Made by a program: the position numbers and the translations under genes. Below are positions 37,597-49,729 of a stretch of 64,000 bases of DNA, one piece after another (position 1 is the first letter of the stretch; each line of letters begins with the position of its first letter). Source of the stretch: Chloracidobacterium sp. (GTDB lineage Bacteria > Acidobacteriota > Blastocatellia > Pyrinomonadales > Pyrinomonadaceae); contig JADJRV010000020.1 of the NCBI GenBank assembly GCA_016712045.1, positions 12,463 to 76,462 of the forward strand. Reading direction: 5' to 3'. The notes under the pieces are model-generated. The model made no database searches, had not been told where the DNA came from, and saw only the letters and a program-made list of their open reading frames with translations.

Positions 37597-38304
37597 TTAG
37601 CGGTGTCCTCCGTTCGTGTTCGCGTTGGTTGTCTCAGCCGGCTTCGGAGCAGCCGCGTTCGATTCAGGTTTTGTGCTCATTTTGAGACTTTCTTCCGGGT
37701 TCTGACTGACCTGCAAAGCCCGAATGTATGCAACGATCGCCCAGCGGTCAGCCGGTTGTATCTGATACGAATAACTACTCATCCGGCCCCAACCATTTGT
37801 CATAACATCAAAGAAATGGCCTACCGGAGCATTGCGTAAACGGTCGTCATGATAGGTCGGCGGTTTTGGAAAGCCGCGACGCACGACCATACCGTCGCCG
37901 TTGCCGACCGGGCCGTGGCACACGATGCAGTGGTTGTTGTAGCGATCCTGTCCGCGATCGACCAATTCCTTGGTGACCGGGATCGGAAATTCGTCGATGT
38001 CGTTAGGAAAGCTGGTTACCAGCGTATTACCGGCCGCCGTAACCGTGCTCGTAACAACGGCGTTTAAATCCGGATTCTCGATCTTGCCGGTGTAAAAGGC
38101 TTTATTGTCCTGAAGGTGGCCTCGGGCCACAGTTCCGGCGACCTGGTCGCGTGTCGACAGGCCGTCCTTGAACCACTCGCTCTTTTTATACACCTTGTAA
38201 CGCGGCTGGTCCTGCATATCAAAACGCAAGCCACAACCGACCGTGAGCAGACAGTAGGCAGTAAGCAAAAGGCCGTAGAGGTAGTTGCGTTTATTCTTCA
38301 ACAT
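37597..38304 (-). CDS. actE: Alternative complex III cytochrome c subunit ActE
   Basis: 235 residues from ATG 38302-38304, chosen because it opens a lipoprotein leader (LYGLLLTAYCLLTVGC) and overlaps the actD stop by 14 bp. One haem c motif CIVCHGPVGNGDG; GFPKPPTYHDDRLRNAPVG and MSSYSYQIQPADRWAIVAYIRALQ follow, with the Met ligand in MSSY. The tail is Ala/Asn/Thr-rich. It shuttles electrons from ActB to the caa3 oxidase. The leader is encoded by the repeat at 38245-38272. Confidence 0.92.
   Translation of the reverse strand: MLKNKRNYLYGLLLTAYCLLTVGCGLRFDMQDQPRYKVYKKSEWFKDGLSTRDQVAGTVARGHLQDNKAFYTGKIENPDLNAVVTSTVTAAGNTLVTSFPNDIDEFPIPVTKELVDRGQDRYNNHCIVCHGPVGNGDGMVVRRGFPKPPTYHDDRLRNAPVGHFFDVMTNGWGRMSSYSYQIQPADRWAIVAYIRALQVSQNPEESLKMSTKPESNAAAPKPAETTNANTNGGHR
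38245..38272. repeat. CAGTAGG heptanucleotide repeat inside the actE leader
   Basis: GAGCAGA, CAGTAGG, CAGTAAG, CAAAAGG in tandem. On the coding strand they are read as LLLTAYCLL, the hydrophobic core of the lipoprotein signal peptide. Confidence 0.65.
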
Positions 38305-38824
38305 CAAACACCTCCTGCGGGGCAAGGCTTTCCATAAAACTTCTGGTTTCCGCGTAATCGTATTTTTCGTCCTTTGACTCGATGATAAGGAAAAACTTTT
38401 CTCGCGTAGCGAGAGCAAATCTCGGAACGTTAAAGACCGGATGATACGGAGCCGGCAGGCCGTTTAGAAACAACATGCCAAAAACTGCAACAAACGCCGA
38501 GAAAAGGATCGTCAATTCATACGCCGGCGGAATGAATGCCGGCAAACTGAAATGTGGGCGTCCGCCAACGATGATCGGCCAGTCAAACACATGGACAAAA
38601 TATTGCAGGCCGATACCGGACAACAGCCCGGTGATGCCGCCGCAAAATATCAGGTACGGCAGTATGCTCCGCTTGATGCCCAGCGCCTCATCGATCTCGT
38701 GCAGCGGAAACGGCGAAAAAGCGTCCGTTTTCGTATAGCCCGCATCACGGACCTTACGCGCCGCATCGACCAGATCCGAAGGCGTATCAAACTCAGCCAT
38801 TATCCCGTGAAGTTTGCTTTCCAT
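38291..38824 (-). CDS. actD: Alternative complex III subunit ActD
   Basis: 177 residues. The N-terminal DUF3341-type part MAEFDTPSDLVDAARKVRDAGY and FPLHEIDEALGIKRSILP precede two membrane helices (IFCGGITGLLSGIGLQYFV, LTILFSAFVAVFGMLFLN). The C-terminal NVPRFALATREKFFLIIES is the cytoplasmic part. Structural subunit bridging the ActC and ActF bundles in known complexes. Located between actC (21 bp spacer) and actE (overlap). Confidence 0.93.
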   Translation of the reverse strand: MESKLHGIMAEFDTPSDLVDAARKVRDAGYTKTDAFSPFPLHEIDEALGIKRSILPYLIFCGGITGLLSGIGLQYFVHVFDWPIIVGGRPHFSLPAFIPPAYELTILFSAFVAVFGMLFLNGLPAPYHPVFNVPRFALATREKFFLIIESKDEKYDYAETRSFMESLAPQEVFDVEE

Positions 38825-38844
38825 AACTATCTAAAGTTCACTGC

Positions 38845-40293
38845 CTACTCGTTTGGCGGATCGGTCCGGTCGTATGTATATTCGACCTCGTTCACGTTCT
38901 CCTCAAAATCTTGTTGATGCCCGTGAACATTAGCTTCGGGCAGCAGCGTTCTGACCTCAAATATCGAGATGATCGGCACAAATCTGACGAACAGGTAAAT
39001 CAGCGTAAAGAAAAATCCGATCGTACCGATAAACATCGTCCAGTCCCACACACGCGGACTGTACATCGCCCAGCTCGACGGCAAAAAGTCGCGGTGCAGA
39101 CTCGTCACAATAATAACGAACCGCTCCAGCCACATACCGACGCTGACGATGATCGAGATGACAAATAGCCAAAATTCGCTTTCCCTAAACCGTTTGAACC
39201 ACAAAAACTGGATCGAGATGCCGTTACAAAAGATCAGCATCCAGTACGACCACCAATACGGCCCTTCCCAAATGCGGTTCTTGACCATGAACAGCTCATA
39301 TTGTGCTCCGCTGTACCAGCCAAAAAAGGCTTCCATCGCGTAGCCATAGACCACGATCAGCCCGGTCGCGAGCATGACCTTTGCCATATAGACAAGGTGC
39401 TGATGGGTAATAAAATCCTGCATCCGGTACCACTTTCGCAGAGGGATACAAAGAATAAGCACCATCGCAAAACCGGCGAACACGGCCCCCGCAACAAAGT
39501 AAGGCGGGAAAATGGTCGCGTGCCATCCCGGAACCTGTGACACCGAGAAGTCGAATGACACGATCGAGTGGACCGAAAGCACGAGCGGCGTCGAAAGCCC
39601 CGCCAGGATCAAATATGTGATCTCATAACGGTGCCAGTGACGAGCCGAACCACGCCAGCCCCACGAAAGAGCGGCATAGACAAACTTGAAATATTTATTC
39701 TTAGCCCGGTCGCGAAGCGTCGCGAGATCGGGAATTAGTCCGACGTACCAAAACAGCGCCGAGACGGTCGCGTAAGTCGAGACGGCAAAAACGTCCCAGA
39801 TCAAAGGGCTGCGGAAATTGGGCCAGATGCCCATTGTATTTGGATACGGGAACAGCCAGTATGCCGCAAGCCAAGGACGCCCTGTATGCAGCAGCGGAAA
39901 CATCGCCGCGCAGGCAACGGCAAACAGCGTCATTGCTTCGGCAAAACGGTTGATCGACGTTCTCCACTTTTGATTCATCAAAAGCAGAATAGCCGAGATC
40001 AGCGTTCCGGCGTGGCCAATACCGATCCACCAAACAAAGTTGATAATGTCGAATGCCCAACCGACCGGCTGGTTGTTTCCCCAGACGCCGATACCGTTCG
40101 CGAGCAGCCACATTACCGAAAACAGGAGCAGCTGAGCGACCATGAAGGCGAGCCCAAACCCGATGAACCAGTGAAACGGCGTTCGCTTTTTGAGCGTGAC
40201 GTCACTGATCTTGTCGGTCACACTTGCGAACGTGTGATCGCCCTCGAGCATTGCGGGGTGCAGTTTCTTTTGAAGTTCTTTATCGTCCTTCAT
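38845..40293 (-). CDS. actC: Alternative complex III subunit ActC (NrfD/PsrC family)
   Basis: 482 residues, ten membrane helices. Features FNIINFVWWIGIGHAGTLISAILLLMNQKWRTSINRFAEAM, where WWIGIGHAGT is the family's quinol-site helix, PLLHTGRPWLAAYWLFPYP, SIVSFDFSVSQVPGWHATIFPPYFVAGAVFAG and SYWMLIFCNGISIQFLWFK. It holds the main quinol site and proposed proton path. 22 bp from actB. Confidence 0.95.
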   Translation of the reverse strand: MKDDKELQKKLHPAMLEGDHTFASVTDKISDVTLKKRTPFHWFIGFGLAFMVAQLLLFSVMWLLANGIGVWGNNQPVGWAFDIINFVWWIGIGHAGTLISAILLLMNQKWRTSINRFAEAMTLFAVACAAMFPLLHTGRPWLAAYWLFPYPNTMGIWPNFRSPLIWDVFAVSTYATVSALFWYVGLIPDLATLRDRAKNKYFKFVYAALSWGWRGSARHWHRYEITYLILAGLSTPLVLSVHSIVSFDFSVSQVPGWHATIFPPYFVAGAVFAGFAMVLILCIPLRKWYRMQDFITHQHLVYMAKVMLATGLIVVYGYAMEAFFGWYSGAQYELFMVKNRIWEGPYWWSYWMLIFCNGISIQFLWFKRFRESEFWLFVISIIVSVGMWLERFVIIVTSLHRDFLPSSWAMYSPRVWDWTMFIGTIGFFFTLIYLFVRFVPIISIFEVRTLLPEANVHGHQQDFEENVNEVEYTYDRTDPPNE

Positions 40294-40315
40294 AAATCTT
40301 AAAGGCTAAAATTGC

Positions 40316-43744
<3,429 letters not shown>

Positions 43745-43763
43745 CTCTTCTGTGTTTCGGTTC

Positions 43764-44423
43764 TTACCTGTGGCAGGTCGAACAGCTCGTCATCATTTCT
43801 TTGCTGCGGATCTTAAGATCGTCTTTTAACTGTTTACGCTCTTTTTCATCCAGATCGCCGTCCTGCCAAGCCATATTAAATATCTCTTTCTTGGGACGGA
43901 TAAACTTTTCAGGAGCACGGTGACATGCGATGCACCATTCCATCTGCAGAGTGTTTTCCTGGTAAACGGCCGGCATGTTATCGATCTGTCCGTGGCACGT
44001 CGAACAGCCTACGCCTTTAGCGACGTGGATGCTGTGATTAAAATATGTATATTCGGGGAGGTCGTGGACGCGTTCCCATTCGATAGGCTTATTATCGCGA
44101 AAGCTTGCACGTACCGGCTCAAGATACGGACTGTCGGCCCAAAGCTGGCTGTGACAGTTCATACAGGTCTGCGTCGAGGGCATACCCGCCGTGGCAGTCG
44201 TCTCGACCGTTTGGTGGCAATAACGACAATCGATCCCATCGTCGCCGACGTGATGCTTATGGCTGAATTGCACCGGCTGCTGTTTTTCGACGTAACGCCC
44301 GGTCAGATACGAGGATCTCGAGAACTGAGTGAACGCAAATCCGCCAACGCCAGCTAGAACAGCGGCCGCGACCATGCTGATCCTCGCGATGTTGTTTGCA
44401 CTTTTATTAAAAAATTGCGCCAT
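43764..44423 (-). CDS. actA: Alternative complex III pentahaem cytochrome ActA
   Basis: 219 residues. N-terminal anchor ARISMVAAAVLAGVGGFAFTQF, then five haem c motifs CRYCH, CMNCH, CSTCH, CIACH and CSTCH, with FSHKHHVGDDGIDC and YFNHSIHV giving extra His ligands. It collects electrons from ActB and passes them to the monohaem cytochrome. First gene of the operon that runs through the cox genes to 30827; all are on the minus strand with spacers of 0-40 bp. Confidence 0.96.
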   Translation of the reverse strand: MAQFFNKSANNIARISMVAAAVLAGVGGFAFTQFSRSSYLTGRYVEKQQPVQFSHKHHVGDDGIDCRYCHQTVETTATAGMPSTQTCMNCHSQLWADSPYLEPVRASFRDNKPIEWERVHDLPEYTYFNHSIHVAKGVGCSTCHGQIDNMPAVYQENTLQMEWCIACHRAPEKFIRPKKEIFNMAWQDGDLDEKERKQLKDDLKIRSKEMMTSCSTCHR

Positions 44424-44687
44424 TGTTTAGTCTATTCGCTGAAGGACGACCAAGAAATTCAGACCTATCCTGCCCGTATGCTTTGCCTTGGCAAAGCGTT
44501 CGAGAATGGATCAGATCAACCTGTCTAAATAAAAATTGCGAACCGTAAAACTGCTACTAATATTACAAGAACTTAAAAAATCCGCAAATTGCACAATATA
44601 AAAAAATATCTAAATCTGCAATTAAGAGCAATCACCGTTAAATAAGTTGCCTTAATTAAAAGAATAATATTTCTCTCGTTTTTCTAA
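44424..44687. promoter_or_regulatory. Upstream region of the act-cox operon
   Basis: 264 bp without a gene, AT-rich between 44520 and 44690, which fits a promoter region for the minus-strand act operon. A perfect 8-bp inverted repeat GCTTTGCC-TT-GGCAAAGC at 44480-44497, about 57 bp upstream of the actA start, is an operator candidate. I could not assign -35/-10 boxes confidently. Confidence 0.4.
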
Positions 44688-45644
44688 TTACTTTTCCGCA
44701 AGCAGCGCCGCACCGGTCGCTGCAGCAAATTCTCCCAGCTCGCCCTCGACAATGCTCACCGCCTCAAATGATGGAGCGAACGATAGTTCGCGCGCCCGTT
44801 CGATGATAGCGTCAAGCACTAAGTTTTTAGCATCCATGATCTCACCGCCGACGACTACCTTTTCCAGATTGAGTAGATTGATGACGCTCGCGACCGCCGT
44901 GCCGACGTAGACGCCCGTGCGTTCGAGCATCATCTGGGCAAAATCATCGTCTTCACGAGCCGCCATGATAATGTTGTCGAGCGTGATCGCCTCTTCGTCC
45001 AGCGAATTTAGCGATGACGTGCTGTCCTGGTGAAAACGTGCCTTGGTCCGCCGTACAATATTCTCAGTCGAAGCAACCTCTTCCAGGCGCATGCCTTCGG
45101 AATTAATGGGGACAAACCCAAATTCGCCCGCAAATCCTGACGCCCCGCGCCAGATCTCGCCGCCGAGAATAAATGCGCCGCCGACGCCTTCGCCCAGCGT
45201 TGCGTAAAAGAAATTATTGCTGCCGCGTGCGGCCCCCAGGATAAATTCGCCGTAAGCGGCAGAGTTGGCATCGTTTTCGATCGACGCGATCAGCCCCGTC
45301 GCACTGCTGATCTCTTTTATCAGGTCAAAGTTGGAGTGTTCGGGAATGTGTGCCGAAAATGCGACCCTGTGCGTCCCTTGATCGACAAGCCCCGGTACGG
45401 CAACACCAAGCCGGTCAAAATCACCAACATCTTTTTTGAGGCCGCCGATGAGCGATTTGACCTGTTGTGCGGTTTCCTCGGCGGGATCAAACGCTATGGA
45501 GCGCGTCGCGGCAAGCTGGCCGTCCTGATCGACGGCGACCGCCCTCAGCTCATTTGTGCGGATCTCAACGCCGACCCTGATCATTCCGGTATTGCTCATA
45601 TTAGAAAGGCTCGATTTTTCAGTATCTACCGCGATTTTAGACAC
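44688..45644 (-). CDS. ROK-family protein with altered ATP and zinc motifs
   Basis: 318 residues. Sugar-kinase fold is clear: LGVAVPGLVDQGTHRV, ASIENDANSAAYGEFILGAARG with the catalytic Asp in ENDAN, FFYATLGEGVGGAFILGG, GASGFAGEFGF and VASVINLLNLEKVVVGGEI. The usual N-terminal DxGGT phosphate loop is replaced by GVEIRTNE, and the GH + CxCGxxGC zinc module after the GEFG segment is absent (GFVPINSEGMRLEEVAS instead). It may still bind sugar without kinase activity, or be a divergent N-acetylglucosamine/glucose kinase. Co-oriented 21 bp after the oxidoreductase gene. Confidence 0.82.
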   Translation of the reverse strand: MSKIAVDTEKSSLSNMSNTGMIRVGVEIRTNELRAVAVDQDGQLAATRSIAFDPAEETAQQVKSLIGGLKKDVGDFDRLGVAVPGLVDQGTHRVAFSAHIPEHSNFDLIKEISSATGLIASIENDANSAAYGEFILGAARGSNNFFYATLGEGVGGAFILGGEIWRGASGFAGEFGFVPINSEGMRLEEVASTENIVRRTKARFHQDSTSSLNSLDEEAITLDNIIMAAREDDDFAQMMLERTGVYVGTAVASVINLLNLEKVVVGGEIMDAKNLVLDAIIERARELSFAPSFEAVSIVEGELGEFAAATGAALLAEK

Positions 45645-45665
45645 TCACCTTGTCAGTGTCAAACA

Positions 45666-46853
45666 CTACGCTCGACCCGCCGCAAGCCGCGTCGCCCGTG
45701 CAATACGGCGACTAAGCCCGCCGCTTGTGCTTAGAACTGAGATCGTTGCATCAGCCAAAAATGGCATAGACGCGGCGTGCCGCAGCATACGGCAAACCCT
45801 CAGCCGTGCATCGAACGCAGACGAATATTGACGTCGGTATTCAACCGCCAAACTCTCCAGATCGCGATCCGCCGCAAAGCTCTCGGCGATAGCGGTGGCA
45901 GCGATCCTCGCACTCTCCAGCGAAAGTAATATGCCGCTGCCGGTAAAAGGATCGATAAACGCCGCTGAGTCTCCAACGGTCAGTAACCCCTGTGCGGGAA
46001 CAAGCTCACCGCGTCCGTATCGTTCTATCGGCACGGCCAGCCAATCACTCTCGACTGTGACATTCTGGAGAACTGCGGCCGCTCTTTTATTTGTACAAAC
46101 GACCTCACGCATTACCCGTTCGGCATCACTTGTACACCGTTTCACATCCTCAGCATCAGCAATAAAGCAAAGATTAAAAAGGCCATTCTCGATGCGGTTA
46201 CATCCGCCATAACCGCCGCGATAGGCAAATATTTCACAAACGCCCGGTGCGATCTCGGCTCCCACAAGGTGGGCTTTGAATGCAACATGCCCGGCTCGTT
46301 TATGCTGTCCGGCATCTTTTTCGAGACGGCGGGCGAGTGAACGGGTCCGGCCGGTCGCATCGATAATCAAATTTGCGGTGATGGGCGTTTCAAGGCCCTC
46401 CTTGTCCTTTAGACGAACACCGATAACGCGGTCATCGTCAAATATCAGCCCGGCAGCGGTTGTCTCTTCGCGGACGGCGACGCCTACTTCCGATGCCCGT
46501 TTGAGCAAAACATCATCCATCTCGGCTCGGCTGAGCCCTAACGCGTGTGACCCGACCTGGCCGAACCACTCACTTTTGACCGCCACACCTTTTCCGTTAC
46601 GGGAATAAAATATCGTCTCGGCGATTTCGACGCCGCCCGCAAGTTTTATATCACAGGACACTCCAAGCTCGGCAAAATGCTCGAGACATTCGGGCGAGAT
46701 AAATTCTCCGCAAAGTTTCTGACGCGGAAACCGTGCCTTTTCAACCAGCATCACGTCGAGTCCCGCTCCAGCCAGCCGGATAGCGGTTGCCGACCCTGCC
46801 GGGCCTCCGCCAACGACAACAACGTCATAATCTGTTTTTGCACTTGGTGTCAT
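45666..46853 (-). CDS. FAD-dependent oxidoreductase, geranylgeranyl reductase / halogenase-like family
   Basis: 395 residues. DVVVVGGGPAGSATAIRLAGAG binds the ADP moiety of FAD; EKARFPRQKLCGEFISPECLE, LSRAEMDDVLLKRASE, LIIDATGRTRSLAR (DG-like segment) and LLTVGDSAAFIDPFTGSGILLSLESARIAA (GDAAxxxxP motif) follow in the usual order. Members reduce isoprenoid double bonds or hydroxylate/oxidise polyketide intermediates. Its ATG overlaps the methyltransferase stop by four bases (ATGA), coupling it to the ketosynthase operon. Confidence 0.9.
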   Translation of the reverse strand: MTPSAKTDYDVVVVGGGPAGSATAIRLAGAGLDVMLVEKARFPRQKLCGEFISPECLEHFAELGVSCDIKLAGGVEIAETIFYSRNGKGVAVKSEWFGQVGSHALGLSRAEMDDVLLKRASEVGVAVREETTAAGLIFDDDRVIGVRLKDKEGLETPITANLIIDATGRTRSLARRLEKDAGQHKRAGHVAFKAHLVGAEIAPGVCEIFAYRGGYGGCNRIENGLFNLCFIADAEDVKRCTSDAERVMREVVCTNKRAAAVLQNVTVESDWLAVPIERYGRGELVPAQGLLTVGDSAAFIDPFTGSGILLSLESARIAATAIAESFAADRDLESLAVEYRRQYSSAFDARLRVCRMLRHAASMPFLADATISVLSTSGGLSRRIARATRLAAGRA

Positions 46854-47539
46854 GAGATTTTCCGTCCTGACAATATCAGCCGATTAACCATCGAACGATT
46901 GACCCTCACGTCGGCCAAACCCGCGGAATTTGCGATCTCGACCATTTCCTCCGGCCTGAAGCTGCGCAGTATCGAAAGTGCTCCGTCTTCAAGCGTGAAT
47001 CGCTGTAAGAAAACTCTGCCGAAAGCTTTGTAAAGATAATACGCGGTCGGGTGGCGGTTTAGATCGATGGCGTAAATTCGCTTTCGAGCTACGCGGCTCA
47101 TCTCTTTTAGCAAGCTTGCCGCGTCCTCATCGCCTAGATGATGCAGAAAAAGCGAGCAGAACACATAGTCAAAACTGTCATCGGCAAACGGCAGTCGCAG
47201 AGCATCGCACTGGATCGCAGCAAGTGTGTCGCTCTTGATCGTGCGAGTCGCTTCGGAGTTTAGCTCTGCCCCGACAAAAAGGGTCTTGCGGCCCGCTGTC
47301 CATTTCGCCAGTTCCCGCAGCAATTCACCAGAACCGGCGCCGACATCTAGAACCGATACGGACACATCACCGGCGGCCTCAATATAGCGAAAAAGCGTCC
47401 GTCGCAGAGCCCGCAGCTCGCCAAATATACGGTGTATGAACCACATCTCCCGCTGCCAGCGGCGATACTCGGCGGGCGTGTATTCGCCCGTATCGAGTCG
47501 CTCAAGCTTGTGGCTGCGTGTGGCAAATCGCTCGAACAT
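46850..47539 (-). CDS. Class I SAM-dependent methyltransferase
   Basis: About 229 residues from the ATG at 47539, five bases past the ketosynthase stop; a more upstream start would overlap the ketosynthase. Motif I reads VSVLDVGAGSGELLREL, with DALRLPFADDSFDYVFCSLFLHHL as motif II/III (D-x-F-D-Y-V). RVARKRIYAIDLNRHPTAYYL and SFRPEEMVEIANSAGL complete the fold. Substrate probably the product of the neighbouring ketosynthase/oxidoreductase, by context. Confidence 0.87.
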   Translation of the reverse strand: MFERFATRSHKLERLDTGEYTPAEYRRWQREMWFIHRIFGELRALRRTLFRYIEAAGDVSVSVLDVGAGSGELLRELAKWTAGRKTLFVGAELNSEATRTIKSDTLAAIQCDALRLPFADDSFDYVFCSLFLHHLGDEDAASLLKEMSRVARKRIYAIDLNRHPTAYYLYKAFGRVFLQRFTLEDGALSILRSFRPEEMVEIANSAGLADVRVNRSMVNRLILSGRKIS

Positions 47540-47543
47540 ACAG

Positions 47544-48812
47544 TTACGCGTATTTCTGTAAAACGATCGCGCTGTTCTTTGAGCCAAACCCGATGCAGTT
47601 GCACAAAGCCGTGTTCACCTCGTCCTTTCTCGCGACATTTGGCACGTAATCGAGGTCGCATTCCGGGTCGGGCCTGTCAAGGTTTATTGTCGGCGGAATA
47701 ACGCCGGTCGTCATCGCACACAGAGCCGCGGCGATACCGGCGGCACCGCTTGCCCCTTGCGGATGGCCGAGCTGTGATTTGGTCGCGGACATCGGGATGT
47801 TGTAAGCGTGGTCGCCTAACGCGATCTTGACGGCTGTGGTCTCGATGCGGTCATTCAATACAGTCGAAGTTCCGTGGAGATTAACGTAATCGATGTCGGC
47901 TGCAGCTATGCCGGCATCTTCAAGAGCGATGGACATGGCTCTTGCCGGCTCGATACCGGAATCGTCAAGCCTCACACGATGGTATGCATCACAAGTCGAA
48001 CCGTAGCCGCTGATCTCAGCGTAGATCTTTGCTCCGCGTTCCAACGCGCTGTCGAGACTCTCAAGGACAAAAATATACGAGCCCTCGGCGACGACGATGC
48101 CTGAGCGGTCCTTATCAAACGGACGCGATGCCCGATGCGGCTCGTCGTTCCAGTCGTTTGTGAGAACCGTCATCAAATTAAATCCCGCGAGTATACCCGG
48201 TGCCAGCGGAGCATCGACACCCCCCGCGATCATAACGTCCTGACGGCCAAGAGCTATATGCTGCGCCGCATAAAAGATCGCGTCAGTCGAGCTCGTACAG
48301 CCGGTCGAAACGACATGCGACAGCCCTCGCAACCCCAACGCCATCGATATTTCCGAAGAAAGCCCACCATGAGTCGAGGCGGGAATGATGTAGACGCTGG
48401 CGTGTGTTTTGGGGCCGACGTACCAGTATTCGTAATGTTTTTCGGCAAATGCGAGTCCGCCGCCGCCCGTACCGATCTCGACACCGATCGTCCGGCGCTT
48501 TTCAATGGGCATGTCGGTGGTATCGACCCCCGCGTCGGCTATCGCCTCGCGGGCGGCTGCGAGCGCAAGCGGCACGGTTCGTGGAACGTGCTTGCGATCT
48601 TTGATATTTAGCTCAGCCTGCCAGTCAAAATCTTGTACCTCACCCGCGATCTTGACGGCTGAACTGTCAGTGTCGAACGACTCGATCCGCCGCACGCCGC
48701 TTGCCCCGGTCGCAAGTCCCTTCCAAAACGCTTCGCGTCCTGTGCCGATCGGCGTGACGCAACCGAGTCCTGTTATAACGACACGGCGTGGCCTTACAAA
48801 ATTTCTCAGCAT
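47544..48812 (-). CDS. Ketosynthase resembling type II PKS KS-alpha
   Basis: 422 residues from ATG 48812 (AAGGGG upstream). RRVVITGLGCVTPIG, HVVSTGCTSSTDAIFYAA with catalytic Cys172, VMIAGGVDAPLAPG, HRASRPFDKDRSGIVVAEG, AEISGYGSTCDAYH, IDYVNLHGTSTVLND and SATKSQLGHPQGASG (the two catalytic His) are present. PECDLDYVPNVAR at the C-terminus and VSTGCTS around the Cys are features of KS-alpha of aromatic polyketide synthases rather than of fatty-acid FabF. No chain-length factor or acyl carrier gene is adjacent. Head of an operon with a methyltransferase and an FAD oxidoreductase. Confidence 0.88.
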   Translation of the reverse strand: MLRNFVRPRRVVITGLGCVTPIGTGREAFWKGLATGASGVRRIESFDTDSSAVKIAGEVQDFDWQAELNIKDRKHVPRTVPLALAAAREAIADAGVDTTDMPIEKRRTIGVEIGTGGGGLAFAEKHYEYWYVGPKTHASVYIIPASTHGGLSSEISMALGLRGLSHVVSTGCTSSTDAIFYAAQHIALGRQDVMIAGGVDAPLAPGILAGFNLMTVLTNDWNDEPHRASRPFDKDRSGIVVAEGSYIFVLESLDSALERGAKIYAEISGYGSTCDAYHRVRLDDSGIEPARAMSIALEDAGIAAADIDYVNLHGTSTVLNDRIETTAVKIALGDHAYNIPMSATKSQLGHPQGASGAAGIAAALCAMTTGVIPPTINLDRPDPECDLDYVPNVARKDEVNTALCNCIGFGSKNSAIVLQKYA

Positions 48813-48944
48813 TTTGATATTCCCCTTGTTAGCCTGTGTTTTGAGCATAACATCGAAACCTCGTTAATTGACTGTATCCGCCATGAAAGTTACTCTTTTG
48901 TGTGCAGTCCGCCAGTCGGCCCGGCATTATTTCGCCTCTGTAAT

Positions 48945-49706
48945 ATGGATCATCAACTTTACGATCTGATAGCTCAGTATGGTATTTACGCAGTTTTTGC
49001 GTTGTGCACGGTCGAAGGCGATATTACCCTGCTAATCTCAGGCACAATGGCTCACGGAGGGTTGTTTGGAAACTGGGGGTTTTTCAAACTCTTGATCGCA
49101 GGTACATTGGGCGGGATCGTTGGTGATTGTGCCGGTTACGGCATCGGCCGAATATTTCACCAAAACGCTAAGGACTATCGCTTTTACCAGGTTGCTCAAC
49201 CGCGAGTCGAGAAGATAATTGAGAAATTTGGCGGGTCCGCCATGATCATCTCAAAATATATTTACGGCATCCGCGTCGCGATGTGTGTGTTTTACGGCGT
49301 CGGGAAAATGCCCTTTTTGAGGTTTCTCTGGCTCAGCTCGATAAGCTGCTTTTTGTGGGTGCTGTTTCTTTCGGGTATCGGATATTTCTTTAGCGGTGCG
49401 ATCACTTCGATGATCGGCGACTTTAAACAGGTCGGGTTTGTGCTGTTCTTTGTCGTAATGATCGGCATTATCGTTTTTTACGTGATAGAACGATACTGGC
49501 TGTCCGAACGCGTCGAAGCCGCCAACCCCGAAACGATCCATAAGATCGAAGAAAAACTACAGGCCGTAGAAGACATCGGAAAGATAACCCTCCACGACCT
49601 CGGCGAACGTCTCCATCTTACCCGCGAACCGAATCGAGGGGAAGTGGAGGAGAAGGGGAATAAAGGAGTGGAGGAGAAAGAACAGCCACCGCCCACTGAC
49701 TACTGA
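48945..49706 (+). CDS. DedA-family membrane protein
   Basis: 253 residues from ATG 48945; an upstream in-frame start adds a non-conserved stretch. LIAQYGIYAVFALCTVEGDITLLISGTMAHGG and GGIVGDCAGYGIGRIF carry the Gly/acidic segments of DedA/SNARE-associated proteins, with FGGSAMIISKYIYGIRVAM and the Arg in the re-entrant region. The family flips polyprenyl or phospholipid carriers. The last residues (PPPTDY) are encoded by the repeat at 49695-49722. Divergent from the ketosynthase operon. Confidence 0.9.
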   Translation: MDHQLYDLIAQYGIYAVFALCTVEGDITLLISGTMAHGGLFGNWGFFKLLIAGTLGGIVGDCAGYGIGRIFHQNAKDYRFYQVAQPRVEKIIEKFGGSAMIISKYIYGIRVAMCVFYGVGKMPFLRFLWLSSISCFLWVLFLSGIGYFFSGAITSMIGDFKQVGFVLFFVVMIGIIVFYVIERYWLSERVEAANPETIHKIEEKLQAVEDIGKITLHDLGERLHLTREPNRGEVEEKGNKGVEEKEQPPPTDY

Positions 49707-49722
49707 CTACTGACTACTGACA
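49695..49722. repeat. ACTGACT heptanucleotide repeat at the DedA gene end
   Basis: ACTGACT, ACTGACT, ACTGACT, ACTGACA in tandem. The first unit supplies the last codons and the TGA of the DedA gene. The spacer before the GHMP kinase is this repeat only. Confidence 0.75.
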
Positions 49723-49729
49723 ACCGAAC

